Numbered from the stretch's first letter, positions 1 to 13,416 are shown. The stretch is 64,000 nt of DNA from Heterobilharzia americana (GCA_944470555.2 OX104127.1:67851646-67915645), one strand, 5' to 3'. Notes: a model not told the origin generated them from the letters alone. Numbers and translations: made by a program.

Positions 1-47
1 GGAGTGCAGAAGATCTCCACACTGGTTTCAGGCTAATGAACGCCTGT
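1..47 (-). mobile_element. RTE retrotransposon scrap (RT C-terminal region)
   Basis: The first 47 bases match, in reverse complement, the stretch of the RTE copies that encodes the region just after the reverse transcriptase core (compare 53631-53675 and 35307-35351 on the plus strand). The match stops abruptly at about base 47 and the left side is cut by the window edge. The nearby scrap at 264-502 comes from further 3' in the same family but in the opposite orientation, so the two pieces are an inverted or rearranged remnant. Confidence 0.8.
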
Positions 48-263
48 CTTAAAATCAGTTTACTCCTTTATTATTACTTAAATATCATGCATATTTAAAG
101 TCTAGTTGATTGTTTCGTTTTGTAATCTTAGTATTTTCTTTTTCAATAATAGCAGCTTCATTCTAAAGGGCATTTTAGGAATTCTAATGCATAATTTTCA
201 GTATATCATATAAAATCAGTTGGACAGAAACAGTGTATACTGTATAAATAGCAAAATGAAATA

Positions 264-502
264 CAAATATGCAGAAAAACAGTGGAGGTGGATCGGACAT
301 ACACTGAGAAGACTGTTTAGGGATGCGGCAGACCAGGCAGTCAAGTGGAACCCAATTGGGAAACGACGAGATGGACATTTGAGGGTGACATGAAGAGGAG
401 ATCATGTGAGGAAGAAATGAAAGCTTCTGGGAAGTGGTGGAGCCAGGTTAAGAAGACTGCAGAGAAAAGGGTAAAATGGAGACGTGTTACTGAAGCAAAA
501 TA
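264..502 (+). mobile_element. RTE retrotransposon 3'-end fragment
   Basis: This stretch matches the last 240 bases of the RTE copies (compare 53890-54125): the reading RWIGHTLRRL, then the run encoding KWNPIGKRR, and the final part ending near a TACTGAAGC box. The usual ending (CCCAAGGGACTAATAA) is missing; the match fades after base 502. It is a dead 5'-truncated fragment with no intact frame. The open frame on the opposite strand here is a shadow. Confidence 0.75.
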
Positions 503-3500
503 AAACGGGTAGAAATTGCAAATAAGAGATAAGTATGTTTACTCCATCTACAACTTTCTTGAAAATGATAACTCAGGTAGATAATAGTCCCATTAACAGT
601 TAGATTCGTACTACATAAATAATAGTAAGTTGTGTAATCTCTTAAATTAGTTTGCTTTAAAAATGAAGATTGATTAGTTAGTTCACTTCTGACTTTCTCT
701 TTCTCGCACAGGAGACTAGTCAAATACGGTAGTGTACAGTTTATACATTTAGTATTAATTGTACAAAATCCAGTATACTTGCTCCTTGTCTTGCCTGATG
801 ACCAACACATAGGGAACTATGAGTGAATATGCTGATTATCTGGTAAAATAACCCCTGCCAGATGTTAACGTGAGTTAATATGTTTGTCTACAACAATTTG
901 CTTTTTTACTGTATCAACCTAAATAAAAGTTGATTCACATAGTAGTACCGGCAGATATTTAATAACTAATGAATCATGATCTATGTCACTGAATTAGTTG
1001 AACCCTATAAAGAATAATAAGACGCTGAAAGCACTTTAAGAGGTAAAAGAAGTTGTTTTGTGGGCAATAAGAATACGTTTTTCACCGTGAACATTACTGA
1101 AACCCAAATCTGACCCTAGTTTATTCCACTGTTTGAATAACCATTCCAGAATAGGTTTCACTTCACATTTGTCTAATGTGTATGGCTTCATCATAATGTT
1201 GTCTTAATGTAACCTTAAAAAAGTAATTTTATACTTCTCTACTGGGCTTATTAGTACAGTTATATGTTAAAAAGTAACTTCTAGAGATTTTCTTTAAATA
1301 GTTCGCTATTCTTAAGTAACTTCGTGTCTAATAGGGAAGTGAGTCACACTTCCAGTCGATCATTACATTCATATAGAAGTTAACAAGTCACACGAAACGT
1401 CTATTGTCTTTTGAATTTCTATTACACAAGGTATTTGAAAACATAAAAGTAATGACTAGTTTACAGACAAAAATTTTTACAAAACGTGTTGTCAATCTCA
1501 AGGTTTTTCAACCTCTGGTTTATGAGGCTATCGTAAAATTCTTTTCTACGTTTTCCCTAGACATGCCTCACTTATATGGTGGAACAAGTAGGCTTTGCTG
1601 ACATACAAAACTTGTGAAACGCAATTTCTTGAGCCTTGCCAACAATACGGTTATGACATATGACTGTGCAAAGTTCAATATTGATTTATCAGTCTATCGG
1701 TCTATACGGCTATCCTATAAGACAGACTTTAACTTGATTTTACCTTCTTCTATAAACTTTTTTATTCTAAGGTTAAACTATGTTATCATCTAATAATGCT
1801 TAAAGAAAGATGAAAGATACTAATCATTAAAATAATCAACACAGTTTTGTTTATTTTTTCAGCTGTGATAATGAGAAAAATTTATGCAATGTTGATAAAA
1901 ATAATTTCAAGAAATTCCATATCTGTATGATTTATATTATCTTCTACGGATAGTTGAATTTATGATAATAAAAAAAAGATATGTGTAGCTCATATGTACA
2001 AACTTTTGAAAGTAAATTATATAGTTAGCGTGACATTGTAAAGATACATTTTTGTAGTCTTTCTCATGCATAACACTGTGTTCCCTACTGAGTATCTTAT
2101 TCTAAGCCATAGCAAATGATGATATAATTCAGTGATGAATATTTCTCACAGAATCTGAGAAAGATAATGTGTCTGTGCAATACATTTCAAAAAATCTGAT
2201 CACACACTATCTTTTCAATGCATTTTATACAAAGGGGTGAAAATAGGATGGAGTAAGGTAAATGAATTATAATAATACAATATTTAGAAACTATAAGATA
2301 ATAAGGAAGAATAAGAGGTTTCCACGTCTCTCTTGGAATTGAAATGAAATAAAAATTACCAGGGAAGGTTTAAACTAAACTAGAGCTTCAATGAACACAA
2401 TTAACGGTCCTGATGGGTCTTTTATATTGGTTGGTGTGACGTTTGTTTTGACCTTAACTATACAAAACTTCAAAACCCCCTTGTGTATTGAAAAACAATT
2501 TATCCTTACCTCAAATCCATCGTTAGTAATCTTTGCGTCATTATAATGCTAAAGGAGGTGTGAAAATGTATTATTCCGCCTTATTATCTTTACAGTTTCC
2601 AAATCTTGTATTATTTTGATTTATTTATCTTATCGCACTCTATTTTCATCCTGCAGATCGTTCAAAATGCATTCTCAGATAAATTTTTTTATACCCTGGT
2701 TGTCGCTTGTTATATTCTTGTAGTGACTACTTGATATAACCTGAGTTATATAGATGTGCGGATGCTTCTACAATAACCTTCAGATTCCAACCTTTGATGA
2801 GTGCTCATTTTTCTCGATAAACGGAATGGATGGTAATATAACGAAATTGTATTGCAACAGCAAAAATATTTACAGAATACGATGGTTTATACATATATTC
2901 ACTACGGCCCAGGCTATTTCCAGACCTCTTTAGATTTGAACGTTCTAATGGTTTTGATCCCATCAACTATCCTGATATTTACACGTTGGTTTATGTACTT
3001 TCTCTCAAGATTTCAATGCAACATGCTTGGTTGTAAAAAGCTTCAGGGATATAGGGCTTTTAATGAAGATTATGACAATCCTGTTCCATAGTATAGGAAC
3101 CTCCACATTCTTAATGAATCTTTATTAAGGTTTACTGATGATCAGTTACGTTTCTTTTTTAGAAAACATGTTTTGGTGTTTTAATACACTTATTGAACTC
3201 TGACAGTATACTTATTCAATATCTCTTATAATTCTAATGGATATTCAGTTGATAATACTTGATAAAACTTCATGGAAAAAAAACAGCTGATTATTTGGAA
3301 AACAAGAATTTCTGATTATCTGACAAATATTCACTGATATTATTTATTTTTGGTACGTGAATTTTTATTTCTTTAAGCTACTTTAAGAAACAGTTGACAA
3401 AAAGAGACCGTTTGCAATGATTTTCAAATTGTCTCAACGTATTACTAAGCAAAGCTTTCGAATGGTTTATATTTCGGGATTAATTTTATGTCAATATTTG

Positions 3501-4006
3501 TATATCTGTAGAGAAATTGGCAGTATAATGATAAATTCGATGTGACAGCATTTCAGGCTGTTGAAGTAATCGATAAAAGCTTTCGAATGCTTTCTAAAGT
3601 ATTCCACTGTATAGTGCTTCTGTTATCCTTAAGGCGGATAAAAAAGAAAAAGATGTTTCAAGAGTTCCCGAATCAAGTTGACCAACAGCTGTGGAAGATA
3701 ATGGAATGATTATCATATAAGATAATTAAAACCCATAAAGCGAATTAACTGTTTCCTTATACTTCGTTTAAAAACTGAAATAAATGTTCAAAAATCGAAT
3801 GTATATGTTGTTATTCTTGAAAAACAATATCTTCAGATGACTATCTTAAGGATTATAAACGATTATCGATAAATATATCATATGCAAGACTAAACTTCAG
3901 TAGATCTAAACTCTTTTGTTGAGAAAATTTGGACGCATATGACATGTTCCTTAACTCTCCTTCTCTACACATTGATAAACTCCTCCTCTTTTTGGTAACA
4001 TTTGCT
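503..4006. other. No gene recognised (AT-rich, non-coding)
   Basis: 3.5 kb of AT-rich DNA. The open frames of 60-110 codons found here have low-complexity composition, no family motif and no convincing splice context. I see no tRNA-like boxes, no tandem arrays and no RTE or PLE match. A minor exon of an unrelated gene could escape detection. Confidence 0.5.
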
Positions 4007-4019
4007 ATATTTGTCCTTT

Positions 4020-7000
4020 AATTTTTATTATATATCCCTTGCGATCCTACTGGAACATAGGACTTCAGTGGCACGTCTCAATTCCACTCTGCTCTCTGAA
4101 ATCTTTTCAACCTGGCTACACAACAGCCCAGCTCGTCGTTTCCCATCTGAGTTCCACTCAACACCCTGGCCTGACAAGTGATGTCCCCAGTCGACCCTCT
4201 CAGTAAATGCCTAATCCAATACATCTCCACTTCCTTCCACTGCATATATGTTGAGCGATAGATTCTCGGTTGGTTCGTTCCCATAGTTCCTAGTCGCTTA
4301 TTCTTTCCGACCATCTGATCTTCAGTAGCGAGCCAGCGTAGGTGGCAGTTGTTGATGAATGTCTGTCTGTGGTTTGTTGGAAATGACTTTCGTAACGCAC
4401 CAAGTCTCTGAACCATACAAAAGCACTGACTTGACTGGGTTGGTGTTGAAAATCTGGATCTTGTTCGAGCTTTATGCTGGTTGCAGAAGATCTCCACACT
4501 GGTTTCAGGTTAATGAACGCCTGTCTTGCTGTCCTTCCAATCCTGACTTTGACATCTTTGTCTGTGTCACCGCCGCCTGTAGTTGAGACGATGCTTCCCT
4601 GGCTAGATAAATGAAAGAGGTTACTTCTTTTAAGTGGTGGTGATTGATGGTGATTGGAGTTTGTTGTTGTTGGAGTTGTTGGTGCGGTATCTTCATCACC
4701 TCTGTCTTCTCTACATTCACCTGAGGTGAGTCCCATATTTGCTGCACTGCCTCTCCTGTCAACTTGTTAGTTTTCGCCTGTACATCTTCACGTTTGTGCA
4801 ACAAGACATCAGACACAAGTCATCGGCGAAATCCAAATCTTGTAGGTTCTTTTCCCCTAGTCCAGCCAGCGTATCCCCCTTCTTCCACATCTCCTCACTG
4901 TTTGTTGCATGATCCAGTCAGTCGACCACAATCAGGAATATCATGTGTGATAGTAGTCAGCCTTGTTTCACTCCTGTTTCAATTCAAATTCATCACTTAG
5001 CTTCCCATTGTGAATTACTTGGCTGGCATGTGGCATCTTCATATGGTTGTTGAATGAGATTGATACAGGTTTGTGACACTGAAACTGTTGTGTTGAAGCA
5101 GTTGCCTGGTGAATTACTTCTCGGTCGACGCTGTCGAAGACGTGTTCAGAGTGGATGAAGTTGAGTTGAGGTAGAGATCGAGTTGACTGTCATTCTATAC
5201 TCTGTTGTATGATGATGCGTAGTGTAGCGTTGCAATTTGGTGCGCACATGATTTGTACTTCCTGAATCCAGCCAGCCAGCCAGCCAGCCAGTCTTTCCGG
5301 TGGTAGTTTTGAACCCAGTGTATCCTTTAGTCTCTCCAGGATGATGCGGCTTAATATTTTGCTTTGTTTTGGTGGGCAGTGGTGGGGCGTGATTGCGCGC
5401 CAGTTGTTGCACACACTTAGGTCTCCCTTCCTCTGGAGTTTGACAAGGTAGCCCTTCTTCCAATCAGTTGGCAGCTACATTCCATTCCTTCCAGACCTTC
5501 TGCAATAGTGGTATAGTATTGTGTGGTGTGGTGTGAGCATATCCTCTGTTGTCTCTGCGTCTGTTCTCAGTGCTTCTGGTAGGATTCCATCTGGTCCTGC
5601 TGCTTTCACACATTTCAGTGGCTTAATGGCTCTCAGAACTTTGACTTTTGTTGGAGGACTTGTGTTGAGTGGTAGTTCTGTGGCTGGGCTGCAGGTGGTA
5701 TTTGTGGACGAAGTGCAGATGATGATGATGATGATGGTGGTGGTGTGGTGGTGTTGGTGTTGGTGGTCGATTCAGGAGCTTTTTGAAGTGTTCAGCCATG
5801 GTTTACTTTGTTTCTCTTCTTCGGTAATTGGATTCCCTCCATCATCTTTTATTGGTTTCATCTGTGTTGATCTCTTCCCTCACAGATAGATAGTAACCTG
5901 ATTGTTTGATACAATGTTGTCAGGTCTGTAACTCTCCAACCAGCAGCCTGATGTGCTTCATTTGTCAATGTGTCATAGAAGTGTCTCTTGTGCTTCCGCG
6001 CACACTTCTTCACTTCTTTGTACAATGTAGTGTTTTATAGGTTGTATTCAGTTCCCCTTTTCGTTGTGCATCCTTGCACTGGTTCATCTTCTGTTTCACC
6101 ATCCTCATCTCCCTGCTCCATCAGCTTCCATGTGTCCAATGAGATCCATTCCTTACCTTCTTTCTTCTTCATTCCCAATATGGTTATGCAGGTTTCTTCC
6201 CACATCTCTTTCAAAGACTTCCATTGTTCTTCCACACAGGTTTCTTCAGGGATGTTGCCCAATATCTCCCGTTTTGTCTTGATGGCTGATGTGAAGATTC
6301 TCTTTGTAGTTTCGTCCTTCAATTGAGTTCAGTTGAGTTCAGTTCCAGTTCTGTGTGTTGAACTTGAACTGTGGTCTATCACCAACTTGCTTGAAGGCTT
6401 TCAATTTGATTTTGAAGGTTCCTTGCACTAGATAGTGTTCTTTGCCTACATCTGCTCTCCTTCTTGATCTGATCTTGTGTCATGTAGGCTGGCTGCGTCT
6501 CCACCTTCTTGAGATTGAGATGATGTCGATGTGATTTTTAGTGTGTTCTGGTGTCTGGTGAAATCGATGTCACTCGGTTTGTGGATATCCTTGTGCTCGA
6601 ACACATTGTCTCCAATCACCAAATCGTTGAATGTGCAGAAATCTGTAAACAATTCTCCATTCTCGTTCATCAGCTGACCGAGTGCTTCTCGACCGATGAT
6701 GAGTTCTCTTCCACTTCCTGTGTTGTCCGCTCTCAGTTTGGCATTCATGTCACCCAGTCATTAGAATTTTGATGTCGCCAAGTGAAGTGAAGTGGTGTTG
6801 GGGTCTTGTCGTCCAGTGCTGGTTGCAGTTGTCTGTAGAATTCCTCCTTCTTCTCTTCCCTTCATCTGCATAATTTGTAGGTGCGTGGCGTAGCATTGTA
6901 TGACTGTGACTTTCCATCCTTTCGAGTTGAACCTTGGTGTTATGATGGTGGAGGAGATTGGTTTCCACTGGATGAGAGGGAGAGAGAGAGTGTGTGTTCG

Positions 7001-7525
7001 ATGTTGTTGGTAGGGGACATCATGATATCTACTGCAAAACTGAGTGTGCTGTGTTCGTGGTTGTCGTGTCGTGTTGTCTGTGTGACAATATTGGAGTAGA
7101 TTATTGACTCCTCTCGAGTTGACAGTTTGGAGAGTGCACTTGCATTCCATCGACTTTCGCAAATTCGTAACACTTGAATGCGATACCTGCTCATCTCGTT
7201 TGCAATCAGGGCAGCCTTGGTAGGTTGACACATGGTGTGGACATTCTGTGTCGCCATGTTTACTTTCGGTTTGATGGAGAGAGATGAAGACATATCGGCC
7301 AATTGGCTTCTGGAGGGCTTTCACCAATGGCGTGATTTCGCCTCTCCGATTGCAGTGGGAACAATATTGTTATTATTTTTTATATTTTGTTTGTGCTTTG
7401 AAGTGTGTGTGTAGTGGTTGTATTTGTTTTCCTGGGTAGGGTTGCTAGCCCTCTTCACAACCTTTCCTCTTTATGTGGGTTTAGGACCGGCTAGTAACTA
7501 GTGAACTATTTAATCAGCCGAGGTT
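4020..7525 (-). mobile_element. RTE-clade non-LTR retrotransposon, subfamily A, near full length, dead
   Basis: Read on the minus strand, the element begins at 7525 with AACCT..., the 5' terminus shared with other copies, and runs to a TAA-rich tail near 4020-4035. Recognisable parts in order: endonuclease domain (about 7300-6446; pieces reading ATQNVHTM, ICESRWN, MNAKLRADNT, IDFTRHQN), linker (about 6322-6035; VEEQWKSLKEMWEETC), reverse transcriptase (about 5890-4750; remnants of the PDGIPPE, NWRGIT and YKSC-type blocks), and the C-terminal region (about 4816-4078). Frameshifts and stops break it throughout and the RT core is unreadable. In the family the product nicks target DNA and primes reverse transcription there. 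A weak flanking repeat, ATATTTGTCCTTT at 4007-4019 versus ATATTTATTCTTC at 7526-7538 (10 of 13), fits an old target-site duplication. Long open frames on the plus strand here are antisense shadows. Confidence 0.9.
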
Positions 7526-7538
7526 ATATTTATTCTTC

Positions 7539-9940
7539 ACTGACATACAAAGGCAGAAATGATTTTTCTATTACTTTTGGCTGATAAGTCCGGGTACTCC
7601 AATTTCTGCGTTTGAATCCTCATTTCGAATCCTTGTAGCATCCGTTTTATCTTGAGCTACCAGTAGATGTGTCATTACTTGGTAAAGAAACCTACACATA
7701 GTGGTCGATTTACAGCTTCCAGTAGATGTTCACTATTGTTTGTCGTTTCTTGTCATATGGTTAATCTTAGGAAGCTTTGATTTAATTTTAAAGTATGGTT
7801 CCAGGCTTTCAGATGTTCGACGTATTGATTCTCTGTATAAAAATGTTATTGCGATTAGTATTCATTACTCTAAGTATAAGAACTACAAAAAACATAATTC
7901 TTGATATGTTGCAGTTTCGTTAGCTTCCGCAATGTCTGAGGTTGAGTATAATCTGATTTTGTCAGTGTCTTATAACATAAATTATCAGTGATCTGCATTG
8001 ATACCGATCATCATTATGGGATCATTCAGCAACATACAAATGTAAACTGAAACAAAGTTATCTAATGAACGCCACTACCTGCTTAAGAGTAATTATTCAG
8101 ATAGATTTATTTCTACGGATTAAGCATAAAGACGGTGTATTTCGCCATTAAGCTTTCATGTGAAGAACACAGTAGAATCATTGCCTGTTTTTTAAACCGA
8201 TAAAAACTGTTAATCATTTTTAGATAAATTTCAATGTAGGAAAATTGAACTACTCAGAGGATAGCTAAGTTAGACATGATGTGAGCGTATAAAAGATAGA
8301 GGATGAACAGAATTTGAATCACTAAAAGCCATAGAGGAGAATTTATTTATTTGAAGCAACATATGTGATAAATATCATATGGGGTATATTTGTGCAACGA
8401 CTAACATTCATGTACTCAAATTCATCTGTGGCTGGTACTTACTAACAATCTTTAGACAAAGTATGCCAGTTATTCTTTGTTAAATTACAAACACTTTATT
8501 CTCTTCTCTTTCATATTCACTATCCTCCCTCTTTCTATACTTTTTTAAAGGTTAGAAAACTGAATTAATGAACGTTTATGACACGTTTTACCCCAATGTC
8601 TTCTTCCGAATGCATTAGTTAACATGGACAAAAAATGAATGCAAATACACCTAGTTTACAACTACCAAAAAGTACAAAAGCTGAATTCTTGCGTTCGCAC
8701 TAACCAACTTGTAGAATGCTGCAACTTACTCATTGTTCAAAGTGAAATTTCACTATACTAAGGCAAATTCCTGTTTAGTCACCACAAAACATGGAATAAA
8801 CAGTGTACTAATTACATTTTCCAGTGATACCTCAATTCTTTACATGCTTATTCGACTGAAGACATATCAGTTTATTGTTTGGCATCGTTCAGTTCTCTCT
8901 CATATTAATTTTTACATTTTGTCGTTCAGTTTTCATTAGCTAATCATTTCTATACAGTGAAGTTACAAAAGACCTTTCCAGAACAATTATTTTCAAATGT
9001 TTTTACGGTTGAATGTAATGATCATCCAGATGGTCACACTTATGCTTACCAAATGTGACAAGGTTTACTGTGTGCAAAATTTAAAAACGTGACTAAGTAT
9101 TAGCTAATTTCATGTAGTCAGATTTCTGGACAAATTTAGACAAAGTAAGAAGAACTAGTTGTTCAGAGTAAAGTAATATAATCTTGTTTCATAAATACAA
9201 CTCAGTCGTAAGAAGTCCTCAACTAAAAAGTTTTATGTGGATCTGTTTGTTGGCCAGCAAAATAATTCAGTCACAAAACAGGAATAAAGAATATTTGTGA
9301 ATTGTTATCTTCAAACATTCTGGTGAAATTCTTAACTCTGAAAACAATAGACAGAGCTCATAGATTTCATACAATAGGTGCTGCGACCGAATTAAATTAT
9401 ATAGAACCAGGTAGCTTCAATAACAAGTCTCAAATAATAACATGAAACATACATTCTGCCCTATCTATTATCGATCAAACGAGATTGACGGCGAATCAAG
9501 GAATATGAATTAGGAGACTATGCACCAATAACGGCAGATCAGAAGAATCCAATAACCATAGGTATTTAAATAGCATTCCATGTTTATACTTTTTTGTTTA
9601 TTCACTAAGAATTGACATTTCTCACTGTTGCCCTCCTTTAAAACATATCGTGTATGTAATGCGCCTGATGAGCAGAAAAATAAGAACTACTCAACGAAAT
9701 ATATATATATATATATATTTGTCCAGTGGTCGTTAGATTCGTTGTATTTTCGAACAGTGTGTTACGTATTATTTAATGGTGGTCTTTTTAAAGACATAAT
9801 TCAATATAATCTTCTACGTCTTTATAAGTATTGTATTTTAGAATTCTCGTCGACAGTGACGATGTTTAATTCAAAAAATTAGTGATTTACTCCAAAAATT
9901 AGTTTTCAGCAGTTATCAGCTCACTTTCTTAAGCCTAGTC
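7539..9940. other. No gene recognised
   Basis: 2.4 kb of AT-rich DNA between two RTE copies. It holds a short TA microsatellite at 9700-9718 and nothing else I can name. Open frames of 60-84 codons have no family motifs. Confidence 0.45.
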
Positions 9941-10420
9941 ATCATCATCATCATCGGCAAAATCCAAATCTTCTTCTAGGGTCTCTTCATCCGTCGTTAT
10001 TGTATGCCCATCTTCTCACAAGTCATAGTTGCACTAGAAGCCTAGTGTTGAAGCAGTTGCTTGGTGAATTACTTCTTCATCGACTCTGTCCAAGGCCTTT
10101 TCAGAGTCGATGAAGTTGAGGTGAAGATCCAGTTGACTGCCATTCTATGCTCTCTTCTATGACGATGCGTAGCGTTACGTAGCAACTCGATACGCACATG
10201 ATTTGTACTTCCTGAATCCAGCCAGCCAGTCTGTTCCAGTCGTAATTTTGAATACAGTGCCTTTTTAATCTCTCCACGATGATACTGCTTGAAATTTTGC
10301 TTGGATTGGGCTGACAGAGATACGAGCATGAATCCACACCACTTCTTACAAAGGCTCAGGTCTCACTTCTTTGCAATTTTGACAAGATGGCCCCTCTTAC
10401 AGTTGATCGTCAGGTGCCTT

Positions 10421-10443
10421 CCTTCCTTCCTTCCTTCCTTCCC
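10421..10443. repeat. (TTCC)n microsatellite inside RTE copy
   Basis: About five CTTC units followed by CCTCC lie within the RTE fragment, at the point where other copies read GAAGGAAGAGAAGG; it is a local slippage expansion. The plus-strand relative shows the complementary GGAA expansion at 22829-22848. Confidence 0.8.
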
Positions 10444-10977
10444 TCCAAACCTTCTGCAGTAGTGGTGTGTGAGTGTGTCCTTTGTTGTCTGTGCTGTGTG
10501 TCCGTTTTCAGTGCTTCTGGTGGAATTCCATGTGGTCCTACTGCTCTCTCGATTTCAGACACCTTATGGTGTTGAGCACTTCAATTCTGCTTGTGTCGGA
10601 GTGCTTATGTTCACTGGTAATTCCGTGACTGAGCTGCTCGTGGTATTTATCGATGAGTTGCAGTGGAGGTGATGGTGATGATGATTGTCGATTCAAGAGT
10701 TTTTCGAAGTGGTCAACTCATCGTTTCCTCTGTTTCTCCTCTTCTGTATCTATGTTTCCTTCACTGTCTTTCATTAGTTTCGTCTGTCTTGATCACTTCC
10801 CTAACAGATAGTATTTCGGTTATTTGACATTGTGTTTTCAGGTCTCTGCTACTAGCAGCCTGTTGTGCTTCACTTGCCAGTGTGTTGTGGAGGTGTCTTT
10901 TGTCTTTCCATGCACTCCTCTTCACTTCTTTGTCCATTGCCTTGTAGGTTGTACTCTGTCTCTCTTTTCTCTGTTCA

Positions 10978-11030
10978 TCCCTGCACTGCACTGCACTGCA
11001 CTACACTGCACTGCACTGCACTACACTGGT
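10978..11030. repeat. CACTG pentanucleotide minisatellite inside RTE copy
   Basis: Around ten tandem CACTG or CACTA units interrupt the RTE linker. The relative at 22254-22292 has about seven in the reverse orientation. Copies of subfamilies A and B have a single CAGTGCAAGG at the corresponding place, so the array grew from one unit in the ancestor of subfamily C. Confidence 0.85.
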
Positions 11031-11446
11031 TCATCTTATGCTTCACCATCAGCAGCTTCACCACCTTTATCAGCTTCCATGTATCCGTGGAGATCCACTC
11101 CTTATCTCGCTTCTTCTTCCTTCCAAATATGGTTATGCAGGTTTCCTGCCACGTCTATCTCAAAGAGTTCCAGTGTTCTTCTACAGGGATTTCTTCTTCA
11201 AGGATGTTTGTTGCTCATTGTCTCCCATTTTGTCCTGATGACTGACTAGTGTGAAGATGTCGTCTGTAGTTTCGTCGTTCATTTCAGTTTGTGTTCTGGG
11301 TGTTTAACTCGAACTTGAAGTGTGGCCTATCATCAGCAACCTCTTTGAAGGCTTTTAACTTGATTTTGAAGATAGGTTCCTTGTATTTGATAGTGAGTGG
11401 TGTGAACTTACATCTGCGCATCTTCTTGATCTTGTTTCCCTATGTC

Positions 11447-12101
11447 AGAATAACTAGTCCGATGTAAAAAGCCTTAAACATTGTAATTAGCAAACTATTT
11501 TTCAATCTTATAAATCTATTCAGCAAGTGCAAATAAGAATGTACTTTGGTTTTCTTGTCCAGATACTGATTATTTAACGATATCCAAACGATTTTCTAGA
11601 TAGAAGTACTCAAGAAAAATAACTTTTATTCGATTGTTACATGCATACATGTATGTTTTCCAAATCATCATAGATATTATGAAATAAACAATACAATTAA
11701 ACTTAATGTTATCTAGCTTATCTGTAAGGTAGTGCAACGATATACCAAAATATTTTATCAGAATGCTTTACTATCACGGTGAATTTATGTAAGTATATCA
11801 GAAGAACTGCACTAAAGGGAGTTTCTCAAAGAATTAAATGTACATTGTTCATTTGAAGAGATCTATCTTATTAGATCTTCTTCTGGCAATAAGCATGAAA
11901 TTTGTGTCTGTTTTTCTTGCCTATTAGGAACCAAATGCTTACACTTGTACTAGGCAATGAAGCACACATATTGTGCAACGATTAAAAACATTAATTCGTT
12001 ACTGAGACCTTGGTAGGTAAGAGTGGTATTTAAATTCATGACTCTCTGGTTAGAAGTTTGGTGCTATAACCAGTGAGCCAAAGATTTAATATTTATTAAA
12101 A
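11447..12101. other. No gene recognised
   Basis: About 650 bases between the RTE fragment and the Penelope-like element. A faint tRNA-like trace (ACTCTCTGGTTAGAAG... AACCAGTGAGCC) at about 12040-12080 could be a decayed SINE, but it is too degraded to call. Confidence 0.4.
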
Positions 12102-12114
12102 GATTTATCATGTT
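12102..12114. repeat. Target-site duplication, left, of Penelope-like element
   Basis: GATTTATCATGTT, repeated exactly at 13733-13745. The pair brackets the PLE between 12115 and 13732. Penelope-like elements are known to make target duplications of roughly this length. Confidence 0.8.
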
Positions 12115-12152
12115 ATGCAAAAATTCCCATTTAGACATTTAGCAAAACAAAA

Positions 12153-12187
12153 AATGTGAGAGAAGAAATATTTCTTTTCAATTAGTT
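12153..12187. repeat. Inverted terminal segment of PLE (left arm)
   Basis: Inverted match to 13694-13728, 34 of 35 bases, including a palindromic AGAAATATTTCT core. The arms enclose all coding remnants. Penelope-like elements often insert with a piece of one end flipped, so this arm is likely part of the insertion. Confidence 0.85.
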
Positions 12188-12221
12188 AAAATTTTATTGC
12201 CGTTATGTAGATGATACATTC

Positions 12222-12584
12222 TTGATTGTGAATAACGAGGACGATGTAAGGATCATACTGGATGAATTCAATGGCGTCCTTCCAGCAATAACCTTCACTA
12301 TTGAAACAGAAAGTGACGACAGCATCACCTTCTTAGATGTCCGATTGACGAGGAAGGTGGATGGAACTATAAAAAGAAGTGTGTATCGGAAACCAACGTC
12401 AACAGGTCAATACACCCACTTCTTGAGTTTCGTCCCCTTGCAATATAAACGAAATCTCGTTAAATGTTTGGTCCATCGGGCGAGACTCATCTGTTCAGAT
12501 GATACTTTGACAAAGAGCTTCAAATTATCCATGATCTACTCAGTAGTAATGGATATCCAGAAACGTTCCTGGCTAAAAATATGA
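12222..12584 (+). pseudogene. PLE reverse transcriptase, C-terminal fragment
   Basis: The 120-codon frame holds the end of the palm domain (YVDD lies just upstream of the first ATG) and the thumb-like region typical of Penelope RTs (ITFLDVRL, YRKPTSTGQYTHF). The last 25 residues are out of frame: a one-base shift near 12511 restores the family reading in the neighbouring frame. There is no 5' part of the RT and no promoter, so this is a fragment and not a gene. Confidence 0.85.
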
Positions 12585-13000
12585 ACACATCCAATATGAA
12601 AACCAGAATGCCTACAGTCTCCAAGAAACCATTGTTCCTAAGACTAAAATTTCGAGGTGACATCATCAGCGAAATTGTGACACAACGCTTAAGAAATGCC
12701 ATAAGAAGATCATTTAATGCCGCCAAGTTATGTTGTGTTTTCTACAGCCGGCCGATGATGACCACACGAACTAACAACAGACTACCTGACTTCTCCTCTT
12801 CTATGTGCATTTACTAGTTGAACTGCTCCTGTGGAGCTAGTTACATTGGACGTACAGTTAGGCAAGTCCGTCGTCGAATCGCCGAGCATCATCCTTCATG
12901 GCTAAGTAAGGGGGAAACCAGATCGATAGGAAGCTCAATACTCTCTCATGAGGTGTGCAACTCGGACCGTTACGCAGTAATGCATGGTCCTATGCGATAA
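12581..13000 (+). pseudogene. PLE connector and GIY-YIG endonuclease fragment
   Basis: The frame runs 12581-12817 (78 codons; connector region ending at SMCIY), is interrupted by a single TAG, and continues 12818-13000 with the GIY-YIG domain. CSCGASYIGRT gives the conserved Cys residues and the YIGRT strand; RQVRRRIAEH gives the catalytic-helix Arg and the following His. In the family this nuclease nicks the insertion target. The in-frame stop and the later shift at about 13000 make it nonfunctional. Confidence 0.85.
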
Positions 13001-13416
13001 TGATGATGATGATCAATACTCTCTCATCTGATTGACACCGGCCAGCGAGTTAACATTCACAATGCCTTTAAAGTTATTCATCACATTCCTTCTCACCTCA
13101 CCCATCCTCTACGAGTTCGTCTTTTACATACAGCAGAAGCCATACACAAGCCAAGTCTGTGTGTTCAGAAGAGATTCGTACAGCCTCTTTCTTTGCCTTG
13201 ATCATCTGTATAGCTCATTTACTACAACAAGACTCTTCATTTCATCCACCACACAATTCACCATAACTAATATGTTAATAGCTCCATTATTATTATTACA
13301 GACTTAACCATCTTTCTCTCCCCCTACTGTCTCTAACTACCGTCAACAATTTACCGTTTTACGTAACAGTTCATTTTTGCTCTTTAGTTATCATTATACA
13401 AAATATCAATGATGTA

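Larger units (their letters stand above)
9941..11446 (-). mobile_element. RTE retrotransposon fragment, subfamily C, truncated at both ends
   Basis: On the minus strand this runs from the end of the endonuclease domain (11446; the reading RSRR.GADV) through the linker and the first half of the RT to the FADD box region at 9941, where the match ends within a (CAT)n stretch. It lacks the 5' end, the C-terminal third and the 3' tail. Closest relative in the window is the plus-strand copy at 21759-24386: both share a pentanucleotide expansion (here 10978-11030, CACTG units) and the same linker variants. Frames are broken; for example 10761-10991 (minus) keeps part of the linker, KRSAWKDKRHLHNTLASEAQQ. 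Confidence 0.85.

Noticed and set aside
5521..6326. Long plus-strand open frames (122 and 112 codons) across the RTE copy, repeated at 17048-17854 and 46157-46999
   Set aside because: They are antisense to the RTE linker and RT regions; their recurrence follows from the repeat and not from protein conservation.
13032..13307. 91-codon plus-strand frame after the GIY-YIG region
   Set aside because: Wrong frame of the PLE C-terminal region; the neighbouring frame gives the family-like reading (TGQRVNIHNAFKVIHHIPSH).
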